In this document: one piece after another, positions 22,860 through 32,294 of the stretch | How the letters are laid out: every line of letters starts with the position of its first letter | Position numbering within the stretch: the first letter of the stretch is position 1 | NCBI GenBank assembly: GCA_037903355.1 | Contig: JBAJFE010000027.1 | Span: forward strand, 124,001-188,000 | Reading direction: 5' to 3' | Source of the DNA: Trichuris trichiura | Taxonomy: Eukaryota; Nematoda; Enoplea; Trichinellida; Trichuridae | Length of the DNA stretch: 64,000 bases | The notes under the pieces: generated by a model | What the model was told of the DNA's origin: nothing | The model's input: the letters and a program-made list of their open reading frames with translations, nothing else | Database searches by the model: none | Position numbers and translations under genes: made by a program

Positions 22860-23295
22860 TCTGCAGCGTGTTAAAAAACAGCGGATCTTTACCACCAGAG
22901 CCCAACCCCACATCAAACGGTAATGCGCGACGCTATTGTGTAGCGAAGTCTGATTAGCGGAACAACAGGAGGGAAGTTTTACTGCGAGTGGCTGAACACA
23001 AGCTGAGCAATTGGCACAGGGAGCACAACGGAACATCAGTGGCACATGCAGGAAGTGTGGTTATTGACCTGCGGAATATCTGCCGAGGACTTCCGTTACA
23101 CTGCGAGAGAATTGTGGTTGCAGATGTCACCGATGCGGTTACTGACCCCTGCAAAAGAGTGAAGGTGAAGTGCCCTTAACTTGTTGTGCCTTTATTGGTG
23201 AGCATGCTAATCATTCTTTTTTGCCCTTATCCAAATCTAAGCCAAGGCATAAACCTTATGTTTAGGATTAGGCTTAGGCTAGGGCAGGATAAGAT
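22860..23295. repeat. Dispersed repeat ending in a telomere-like hairpin
   Basis: The block CTCTTTTGCAGGGG..GTTACTG (minus reading) through 23290 is shared, in diverged form and opposite orientation, with 27060-27330. Its right part, CTTAACTTGTTGTGCCTTTA then CCAAATCTAAGCC...GGATTAGGCTTAGG, pairs with itself as an imperfect hairpin made of TTAGGC-like words. Related hairpins lie at 26560-26640, 27880-27945 and 50940-51035. Confidence 0.65.
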
Positions 23296-23491
23296 GAACG
23301 GCAAACCGACTGTATGAAGGTGGGGGAACTGGTGAAAGACGCCGTTACCATCCCCATTGTTCCACTGTTCTCTTAATCCCATATAAGCCCTTTTGATGTT
23401 GCCGCAGGCACTTCCACTACGCTAACTCGATGATCTGATTACTAACCGTATTGAAGACGAGGTGCTTCTTAACGGGGCAATGGATTTTCAT

Positions 23492-23817
23492 CACTACTTT
23501 ATACGGCATGTTTTCTTGCCCGTTGATGGGTTTTGAAATTAAACCGAAGCAAACGCCCTACCAACGGATGGATGGGCAATTATTAAGGAAAAATACAGAA
23601 CAAGTACTTAAACAGTTCGGAGCTTTCGGGACAAGGATTGGTGGTTACCACCATCGCTGACGACGGGACAAAGTTAGTCCCGAAAGCTCCGAACTGTTTA
23701 AGTACTTGTTCTGTATTTTTCCTTAATAATTGCTCATCCATCCGTTGGTAGAGCATTTGCTTCAGTTTAATTTCAGAACCCATCAACGGGCAAGAAAACA
23801 TACCGTATAAAGTATAT
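23492..23817. repeat. Long palindrome P1 with hammerhead-like core
   Basis: Arms 23492-23636 and 23671-23817 are inverted copies with few mismatches. They include a shared TACCAACGGATGGATG word and a purine-rich stretch. The centre holds CTGACGA (23658-23664), an inverted GGGAC/GTCCC and GAAAGCTC. The right arm ends near 23817 and the next palindrome starts immediately. There is no coding capacity. The same organisation recurs at 23818-24062, 42379-42796 and 48168-48590. Confidence 0.85.
23658..23687 (+). other. Hammerhead-ribozyme-like core, P1
   Basis: CTGACGA is followed by CGGGAC, a loop AAAGTTA, GTCCCG and then AAAG, giving CUGANGA-stem II-GAAA as in hammerhead catalytic cores. The six-base stem is perfect. 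No NUH cleavage triplet could be placed with confidence. Confidence 0.45.
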
Positions 23818-24062
23818 TACAATGTCTTTATTACGGCCGTGTCCCGTTGATAAGCCAATAAATGAGAAATGTTTCTCCGGAGCTTTCGGGTCTGTCGCGA
23901 CCCGTCGTCAGTGGTCACGATGTGTGTGATTGATCAAATTCAGATTAAATCACACACATCTTGACCGCTGACGACGGGTCGCGACAGACCCGCAAGCTCC
24001 GGAGAAACATTTCTCATTTATTGGCTTATCAACGAGACACGGCCGTAATAAAGACATTGTAA
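23818..24062. repeat. Long palindrome P2 with two hammerhead-like cores
   Basis: Arms of about 118 bp (23818-23935 and 23945-24062) pair almost perfectly around a short AT-rich centre. Each arm carries the core: minus strand 23883-23911 (CTGACGA, GGGTC/GACCC, GAAA) and plus strand 23968-23995. In the plus copy GAAA is changed to GCAA while the stem is kept. The outermost part, a TCTTTATTACGG word and CCCGTTGAT, is shared with a small palindrome at 46860-46938. Confidence 0.85.
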
Positions 24063-24075
24063 TATGAAAACATAC

Positions 24076-24336
24076 ATGGTTGTAAGGTCTTCTACGGCTT
24101 TTCCCGTTTTTCGTTGTGCTGTTATCTGTAATTAAACTAAACAACTGCTCTACCAACGGATGGATGAGCCGTTATTAAGAAAAGTACAGATATCAACGCA
24201 CTCAACTTTTTTATTGTTCAAAGCTTTCGGAACGCTCTAGTTCCGTCGTCAGTGAGGTGATGGAGGTTGTTTAGTTTAATTACAGATAACAGCACAACGA
24301 AAAACGGGAAAAGCCGTAGAAGACCTTACAACCATG
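24076..24336. repeat. Palindrome P3, asymmetric, one hammerhead-like core
   Basis: The arms 24076-24147 and 24264-24336 are inverted copies (GGTTGTAAGGTCTTCTACGG and its complement at the ends). The interior holds only one half of the longer palindrome seen at 42379-42796, including CCAACGGATGGATGAGC and a minus-strand core at 24225-24252 (CTGACGA, GGAAC/GTTCC, GAAA). It looks like a deletion derivative of that type. Confidence 0.8.
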
Positions 24337-24696
24337 AAAATTCAACCCGTTACAAAACATCCAGTTTTCATGAAAACATACAGTCCCATATTAAAACATC
24401 ACCGTATAAAGTAGTGATGAAAATACCAACCCCATTGTTGCATTGTTTTTTAAATCCCATTTGACCCTCTTTGAAGTTGCCACACTGACTTCAGGTGCGG
24501 TTCTAGTGGTAAAAACCCAAAACAGCCTCTCTTACAGACGTTACGGACAAAGCAACGGCTGAAAGAAGACTTGCGCCAGTTGTAGAGACATGTGGACTAG
24601 AAGTTCGAAGACAGTGAATGTCACTTCTAATACAAGAAAGGACACGTCAACAAAGTTTGCAGAAGTCAGGGTTCAAGTTAACAGAAACCAGAACAG

Positions 24697-24951
24697 GTGC
24701 CGGTTAAAAAATGGTCATCTGCTCACCAAGTCGAAAAGCTAGAATTATACACGCAGAACCACATCTACAGCATACTTCCTTCTACTGATGGTCTGAAGAA
24801 AATAGGGGTATCTCTTAACATCAAAAGACAGCCGCTAACCATGGAAATCGACTCAGGCTCTAACTTCTCGCTTATTTCTTCGAGCACCTATAGGAGATTG
24901 TTGCCATTCCGTGGGCCTGCCATAACGGAAGGTTACTTAACAGCTTCTTGA
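24697..24951 (+). pseudogene. Gypsy-D protease fragment
   Basis: An 84-codon open stretch contains the retropepsin-like signature IKRQPLTMEIDSGSNFSLIS, with the D-S-G triad that cleaves the polyprotein. The N-terminal part before it corresponds to the segment after the zinc knuckle. It ends in an early stop at 24951, inside the protease domain. Confidence 0.7.
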
Positions 24952-25355
24952 CTTCCAGAAAAATCCCATACGGCTACCGTGATTCTGCAACGTTAGCGCG
25001 ACTTTCAAGCGTAAGCATGGAACACTTCGACTACTAGTCAGCAAGGGCAGGCACAAAATCCTAAGAGGACTAGACTGGTTCCAAACACCTGGATTAAACA
25101 TCTTGAGGGCTAGTCTAGTTACGGAAAGCAGTGCTCTCGAGAACGCCTTCAAGGAGTTCTGGGATATCTTCCCACAACCGCTGGGAAGCTATACGAGTCC
25201 AGAGGTCGCTTTGCCACTTGGCCCTAACGTTCCATCGAAACATTTCAAGGCCAGAACCGTTCCATTAGCTATCTGTCCACGCATCGAAGATGAGCTCAAC
25301 CGACTGCTGTAAGAACGTGTCATTCAGCCTATCAGCAGTCCAAGATGGTCTACAC

Positions 25356-25846
25356 CAGCCATTCTCAACCTTTTCTGCGCTAGACCGGCCTTGGAAGGTG
25401 TCCTTAGTTGCCAGGCCTCCTTTTCCTACTGGTCGATTAATTTTTGCGTTTTTTGTATAGCAGCCAATCAGCTTTCAATGACAACCTCCTAGGATCAAGT
25501 TAATGCACTGATACAATGCGAATATACAGTCGTCAAATCATTTGAAAAGAGCACTTGGGGTTCTTTGAAACTAACAAAGAAAGCACTTCGTCGAGTCGAG
25601 TGAGAATTTGTGTCAATCCTCTATAGAGGGATGTTGCTAACGGTTAACCAATCCTCTATAGAGGATTGGCATAAATTCTCACCCTTCCGATCTACCTAAC
25701 TACGCTTGTTCCAATAAGGTTTCTCAGCCCCCCTTGACGGCCTTCTGCCCACCCCCCTCTCTGAAAAATTTTTGATTTCGCCCCCCCTGACACTCTCTCG
25801 GCCCCCTCCCCCCTGGGGGTCTGAGACCCCACGTTGAGAATGGCTG
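25356..25846. mobile_element. 491-bp hAT MITE inside gypsy-D RT
   Basis: It starts CAGCCATTCTCAAC and ends with the exact inverted sequence GTTGAGAATGGCTG, with a perfect 8-bp target duplication GTCTACAC on both sides (25348-25355 and 25847-25854). It is non-coding. The right third is C-rich (runs of CCCCCC). An internal inverted repeat around 25600-25685 is built from CAATCCTCTATAGAG words. The perfect duplication means the insertion border is reliable. Confidence 0.93.
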
Positions 25847-26459
25847 GTCTACACTGATTGTTCCTGTCATACAGTCGAATGGCGCAGTCTGACTTTGCGG
25901 CGGTCACAAGGTTACGATTAACGCTGCCTTGCCAGATAATCCATAACCTATCCCAGCAGTTCATAGTCGACTGTCCAGCTTTTCAGGAGGGAAAAGTTTT
26001 TGTGAAAACAGACTTTGCACAGGCTTACCTATAGCTACCTGTAGACAGCGCTTCGGCTGAAGCCCAGACGATCCTCACGCGTCATAGGACATTAAAGGTC
26101 AAACGCTTACAGAATGGAGTGCACATCGTCCCGGTAACTTTTCAGCAGATTACGGATGAAACACACAATGTTGTTCCAGGATTGATTCCATATTTTAACA
26201 TCTTCATCAGGGCACCCACTTCCCAACAACTGGCATGCGGATTGAAGCAGGCCCTCTAAATCTTTTGAAAGCTGGGTTCCTGAGCCAAGAAGAAAAAATG
26301 GGGTCTTCCCAACATAGTCCTCCCCTACCCGGAAGTAGTGATCGCAACTTCAAAGGAGATCAAGTGAGGATTAAGGGAGATTGTGTACAACGGCTTACGT
26401 ACTCAGATTTTCAGATTAACGCGGAAGAATTTCTGGCGGCAAAGACAAAGCGGAATAAC

Positions 26460-27140
26460 GGTTCCTAATCCAACAATGAAACGTATGCCGCTGGTAACGC
26501 TGCGTATAACCATTCTACCTCAGCGTTGTACTGCAGGTCTGCCGGCCGTCCAGTCCTGCCCTAGACTAAGCCTAAGCTTAAACATAAGGTGTGCGCCTTG
26601 GCTTAGATTTGGACGAAGGCAAGAAAGGGTGACTGTCATGCTGTCTAATGAAGATAGAACAAATTACGGGCACGCTTGCCAGAAAGAAACTTGAATTTCG
26701 CCGACGCTGGGGCGGTTGAGAGACAACGTCTGAGTAACGCGTAAAGTAAAAGCAAATGTAAAACAAGCGTACATACCATTCACTAGGAAAAGGAGACTGT
26801 CGCAGGCTGTTCGGTCACTCGGGGCGGGTTCAATCTGATCATAGTAACGCGCATAGGCAAAACAACAGTAAAAAAATGCGTACCGGTCACCGGGGCACAG
26901 AAACCGTCCACGGTGTCTTTCGCCGAAAACAGCGCAGAATGAGCTTTACGCCGTTTACCAAGGCGCGACGCGGATCGGTCCGTTGACCTTCTACGTTTTC
27001 CACGAATCACGAACTGTACCCCAGAGTGCATCACTGCTGCTCTATTGTGCTCTACGTGCTAGCAATCTATGCGCAGTTGTTTGATTCGCTCACCTTCACT
27101 CTTTTACAAGGGTCAGTAACGGAATTCCTCAGCAGGTGTT
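26460..27140. mobile_element. Diverged relative of the telomere-repeat TIR element
   Basis: The block CTGCCGGCCGTCCAGTCCTGC followed by CCTAGACTAAGCCTAAGCTTAA parallels the interior of the 913-bp element, and 26925-27010 (GCGCAGAATGAGCTTTACGC...) matches its right half at lower identity. Terminal repeats could not be recognised. It also includes a telomere-like hairpin near 26560-26620. Confidence 0.6.
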
Positions 27141-28500
27141 CCGCGGGTCAATAAGCGCACCTCCTGCGTGTACCACTAATGCTCCATTGTGCTCCCCGTG
27201 CCAAATGCTCGGCATGCGTTCAGTTACCCGCAGTAAGACGCCCTTCCCGTTGTTCCGCTAATCACATTTCATTATGCGGTATCGTCGCGTATTACCCATT
27301 GATATTGCTGGCCCTACTTTCGGGGGCGGAGGGGACTGTGTTGAGAGGATCCAAAAAATGTCATCAGGGTCAAGACAGTTGACTTCCTGAGTTAGAAAGT
27401 CGACACACCTGGCATTCAGCCGTCAGCTTTAAAGCTACAGTCAATTTACAAGACAGCAGCACCTCAGAATCAGCAGGATCTCTAGGCTTTCCTAGGTTTT
27501 CTCAATTTTTATACAACGGATCCTGCGCTTTAGTCACCCCACCGTTTGAGAAACGCAGGTTCGTTTCTGGCAAGCATGCCCTAAACTTGTTGTACCTTTA
27601 CTAGAGAGCATATCGGCAATCTTTTTTGTTTTTACCTTGTTGAGAAATGCAAACTGACGCGTCAATATGAGCATATCAGTTATGAGTGTCAGGATGATTC
27701 ACGTTTGGCGTATTGCCAACTTTGTGACACGCCGGTCGCTGTCTGTTTGCTCGCTTTTACTCTACTCGCTAGTTTGCGCTTTCGCTGAACACCCGTGCTT
27801 GTTAGTTAGGCATGTGCTGACAGTAAAGTAGACTTCCTAACCGAACTCCGAATGCTGCGCATATAAATTTACAACATACCTAAATCTAAGCGAACACTTA
27901 AGCTTTATGTTCGGGTTTACGCTTAGGTAAGGGCAAGACAGAATGGCAAGCAAACTTACAGTATGCCAGTGGGGCACCGAGGAGACAAGATCTTTTCGTA
28001 CAACTGTTTTATAATAAGGCAACTGTGGTAGAACTGCCCCACTGTCTCGTGGATAAGACGGCAAAATAGAAATGGGCCAGCGAGCATGAAAAGATTTTCT
28101 AGGAGTTGAAACTACTCACTTCAGATAGTCTCCTAGCTCTATTCGACAACTCGTTGTCAACTACTTTTACTTGTGACGCATCACCATATGGGGCGGAGCT
28201 GTCTTGAGTCAAAAGAAGCCAAATAGACAGGAGGTTGCTTTTGTATTGCATACTCTTACAGTGACAGAACGCAACTATGTCTAGATAAACAAGGAAGATC
28301 CAGTAGTAGGGACAGGAGTCAAGAGGTTCCAGCACTTCCTTTACGGCTCAAAGTTCACACTGATAACGGATCTCAAATAGCTTCTCAGACTTTTCACTAC
28401 TGAAAAACCAACTCCAGAAATCCTTTCACCAAAGATGTTGAGATCTTGAAGACTGAGTGCTCCTTAACGGATCGGCAGATTTTCATGATGGAAAATTCTT
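27141..28500. other. Repeat-derived non-coding stretch
   Basis: 27140-27330 is an inverted, diverged copy of 22920-23120. 27575-27640 repeats the CTTGTTGTACCTTTACT word. 27880-27945 is another telomere-like hairpin (CCTAAATCTAAGCG ... CGCTTAGGT). 28090-28430 reads as a decayed Gypsy RNase H on the plus strand (ALFDNSLSTTFTCDASPYGA-like), too broken for a firm call. Confidence 0.5.
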
Positions 28501-28670
28501 TATTACCCTTTTGTCTAGCCCAATGATAATGTCTAAAATAAACCGAAGCAAATGCCCTACCAACGAATGGATGAGCAAGTTATTAAAGAAAAATTCAGAA
28601 TAAACACTTAGCAATTTCGGAGCTTCCAGGACCAGCCTTGTCCCATCATCAGCGATGATAATGCAAGATT
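28500..28670. repeat. Solo arm of the palindrome family
   Basis: AAACCGAAGCAAATGCCCTA and CCAACGAATGGATGAGC, followed by an AACACTTAGCAATTTCGGAGC stretch and a minus-strand CTGATGA (28645-28651), match one arm of P1. The GAAA box is degraded to GGAA. No inverted partner is adjacent. Confidence 0.7.
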
Positions 28671-28821
28671 TACTCCGACCGACTGGCGCCCCTCCCCGGC
28701 CTATAAATACCCTTCTTTTTGCAAGCTTCTTGGTATCATTGTTCTTCTAGTACATTGTCCAGGGGAGCTGTTTTACTTGACCTGACACTACACAATTTAA
28801 GAAATCCTGAAAAATTAATTA

Positions 28822-30570
28822 ATGGATAGCCCAAAAAAGAAAACTCGCCAATACAGCACGGAATATTTGAAGTTCGGCTTCACGTACTCCCCTGCTAACA
28901 GACCGTTGCCAGTGTGCTTAATATGCGAGAAAATGTTCTCTAATGAGGCAACGAAACCTTCGAAATTGAAAGAACGCTTTACGAGGTGCCATCCTAACAG
29001 GCACTGTAAAGATGTGGTATGCTTCCGTTCTTTAAGGGAGGAGATTTCCAGTCGCTGCACATTGCCAGGTATGATAACTTCTGCCGAATCATAGCTCCAT
29101 CACAACGACTTGCTCGCGTCATACAGAATGGCGCTAATGATTGCGAAGTCCACTTTGCCACACAGCATCGGCAGTGATTTGAAACTTCCTGTTATAGCAA
29201 AGGTTCCAGAGACGGTATTGCAACAAATCGTCTCTACAATCATGTGTCAAATTACTCTAAGCAGGCGCACAGTTCAAAGAAGAATGACGCGATGGCCCAG
29301 GATATTGAGGCTACGTTATGCGGTATCCTGAAAAAAAACTGAGTTCGCGTTGCAGCTGGATGACTCAACGCTGCCGGAAAATGAGGCTGTACTACTGTCG
29401 TACATGTGCTTCGTAAAATAAGAACATTTGCTGCAAGAATTCCTGTTCGCGAGAAAAACTGTTTATTGACACGAATACTGAGTCAATATTCGAAATGGTC
29501 AATGATTTCTGTAAAGAAAAACAGATCCTCTTTAAGAATATTTTGGCGGTTGCTACCGATGGAGCACTGTCGGTGGTAGGTCGCTGTCACAGTTTTGTTG
29601 CATATCTTTAAAAGAGCTGGTGCCTGACGTTTAGCGGTGCATTGCGTTCTACACCGGCAATACAGTCGCAAAATGTCTGAGTGCCTGCTTGAACAGCTAA
29701 TTTTAACAAATGATTCAGGCTGTAAATTGCATTAAAGCTACTGCTGTTTCGACTGACAGGCTATATCGCCAGCTGTGAGATGAAAACGCTGAGGAATTCA
29801 ACCGCTTCCTCTTCATATTGAATGGCTCTCGAAGTGTACTTGCTTAATGCGGTTTCATGAGGTCTTCGGCTCAGTTATTCAATTTTGAAGAGCACAGCCG
29901 TTCTCTAAGTGAAAATTTGCTAAGTCTAAAACAGACATAGCCTATGTGGCAGATTTATATGTCAAGCTAAACGAAGTGAGCAAGCAGCTCCAGTCGGACG
30001 AACTGAATTTGATAAAAACGAAGATAATGTGCTGACTATATATAGTCAGTGCCATCCTACCAAAACTGATGTTGTTGAAATGCAACTTCGTCCGTAGTGA
30101 ATTTTTCCAATTTCCGACGTTCGCCAAAGTAAGCAAGTAGGTCGAAACACTTGAAGATGGAGTTCATATTAACTGTTAGCATTTAGAAATGCTGCAGGAA
30201 GATTACTTAAGGCAGTTTCATGATCGCCTTTCGTTGGTAATTCCTAATTTGGTGCTTGACCTGTTCGTCGTCAATCCCCTGAACATGGGCCTGCAGTCGA
30301 ACGAAGTGATCAAACCCAGAATGGAGACGGCTATGAGTACTTCTTGCTGCACCAAAAAATTCCATTGCGTTGTTCTGCCCTGTGAGTACCAATGAAAAGG
30401 CTACTGATCGCTATTCCTTCTTCGTCAGCTTTAGAGCGCGGTTTTGTAAACGTGTAACAACACCTACGACTGTTGTTACAAATCTCGTCACAAATAAACG
30501 GAATTGCCTCGAAGTAGGCAATCAGGACAATTTAAGGCTACTGGTCACGTCAACACAGTCAAGTATTGAA
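28822..30570 (+). pseudogene. Second, highly decayed ZBED5-type hAT transposase
   Basis: The N-terminus (MDSPKKKTRQYSTEYLKFGF) and BED finger (CLICEKMFSN ... RCHPNRH) are in one frame from 28822. Later blocks appear in different frames: MLASYRMALMIAKS (29110), VATDGA (near 29550), the YVADLYVKLNEVS-type block (29938-29990) and the C-terminal TNKRNCLEVGNQDNLRLLVT (30490-30560). The architecture is the same as the copy at 8244 but with many more stops and indels. It is an older, independent copy. Confidence 0.8.
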
Positions 30571-31281
30571 AGAACGGTTGGTTTGCTCGCTTCCTGCCCT
30601 TCGGAGTACTACCGTAATAAACGCAACGCCTGAACGAATGAAGTTGAAAACAACGTTTTCGTTGCATGCAGAGATCTGCTGTGCAGAAACGAGGGGTAGC
30701 AACGATGTTCTCCGTTTTCCAGTGAACAGTTTTTTGCGCAACAGTCAGTACGAAGCATCAGCGGGAAAAGGACAGTGGTCCTCAGTGAAGACTTTCCACT
30801 GATTTTCGCACCGTCAGCTGATACGGTTAATCCCAGGAGAGCGATGGCAACTTCGAAACTGGAAAAGGGGGCGATATTGGGCATGACCTTGCGCATCACT
30901 GGCCCAGGACATCTGGATAGTTATTTCTGCTAGGGAAAAAGAATGTTGTGTATTTGAGGATACCGTCGCTTTGATCTCCTCGTACGCACACTTTTCTGCT
31001 CCATTCTTGTGCGCGTTTCTACGCACACATGAGTGTACGTAAGGATCAAGACGGGGCCGTTAATCCTCTTTCATGCCCGAGCTGGCTTCTGCTTAATCAC
31101 GTGAAACAGCCTACCCACTTAACTGACTTTGGGGGTACTTATGAAGGCTGTTCACCTCGTCTAACAGCAGTCTGTAATTTCCCTCTACAACTGAACTGTA
31201 CCTACTATTGTAAACTTAATAATAAATGGTCATTTAAATGTGTCAGTTTGCTCACAGCAATCAAAGCTATGACATCAAATA
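30571..31281. other. Non-coding stretch with dispersed repeat
   Basis: 30930-31100 is the second copy of the repeat at 22380-22560. No gene is credible; the open frames on both strands overlap each other and lack motifs. Confidence 0.5.
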
Positions 31282-31451
31282 CAGTAGAACCTCCATAAGT
31301 TGACCACCCAAGGGACCGGGGAGAACTGGTCAACATAGGAGGCTGTGGATATATTATATTATTAACGTGCGGACCAACCAAGTGGTCAAAATTCGGTCAG
31401 CTTAGGGAGGTGGTCGACATAGAGAGGTGTTCAACTTCGGAGGTTCTACTG
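31282..31451. mobile_element. 170-bp pogo/Tigger-type MITE, copy 2
   Basis: It starts CAGTAGAACCTCCATAAGTT and ends GGAGGTTCTACTG, the inverted form. It is preceded by TA; the right-hand TA has become CA. The internal sequence parallels the element at 2941-3127 (AACTGGTCAACATAGGAGG). Confidence 0.83.
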
Positions 31452-32294
31452 CACGTAGTTTTCTTGAATAGACGTAAAGTTTCAGGAATTTTGCCTAAAA
31501 TGGTCAACAATGCTTTTCTAAATGTTTAATGGCGTTAGTAAACTTGAAGATTTTGCAAATTTGATCTGCGTTACCAAGTGTCCCATCGGTTATCCCGTTT
31601 AACGGAAAAACCATAGGGAAGATGGTACTGCGAATAATTGCCAAGTCTACAGCTGCATACTGGTTAGCACATGCTAAATGATTTTCTGGTACATTGCCTT
31701 TTCGCTACTTCGACTATGCGGCCGTAGAATCAAAAGATTTGTAGTGTCTGTTAATCGTACCGGTAAATTATCGATAGCTGTTTTCCATTAACCGATTTAC
31801 TGCTGGCAGACGTTGATGGTAAAACTTTATCAATAATACATGGATGAACCAGTAGCACATGATTTGTTTACTCGCTCATTTTTAATTTTGAATTCTTTTA
31901 TTTAGCAGATCAAATGTTTTTGTATGTGTTCCTATGTGAAGCTGTGTCAGTACGCGCCACTGCATTTTATACTAAATGGCAAGAGTCAACCTCAATCTAA
32001 AGCTCCACCAGAGCGGCATTTATGAGGGAAGACTACCAGTATTTTCTTTATTGCATACAGAACAGTAAAAAATAAATATGAGGACATGTATAATTTCCAA
32101 TCTAAAACTAAACTAAAGTACGCAGAAGATCGGACGGCTAGTCTTATAAAATGTTAACACTGCGTAATGGAGTACTGATATAAACTCTTAAACCTGCAAC
32201 CCTAAAAACCAGCATAAAAAACCCTTCTCTTATACTTTGTATTGTCAAACTCCGACTCCATGCCTATTTCCTTTCACTATTCAACAATTTCAAG
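31452..32294. other. AT-rich intergenic stretch, nothing recognised
   Basis: No coding frame, repeat or RNA gene was recognised. It is the 3' flank of the Bora-like gene. Confidence 0.5.

Larger units (their letters stand above)
24500..26240 (+). mobile_element. Degenerate Ty3/Gypsy relic (gypsy-D) split by a hAT MITE
   Basis: Translation shows a broken CCHC knuckle near 24620-24660 and an aspartic protease (TMEIDSGSNFSLIS at about 24840). An open frame 25103-25312 matches the segment between protease and RT (FWDIFPQPLGSY; PLAICPRIEDELNRLL), followed by the RT start IQPISSPRWSTP near 25320-25355. RT resumes after the nested MITE at about 25855 with the V-I-Q-S-N-G-A-V, Y-PIPAVH and FVKTDFAQAY blocks. 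Many stops and frameshifts show it is old. No LTR was found. Confidence 0.72.

Noticed and set aside
25700..25830. C-rich run as a possible G-quadruplex regulatory site
   Set aside because: It is the right end of the hAT MITE; similar C-rich ends occur in its relatives.
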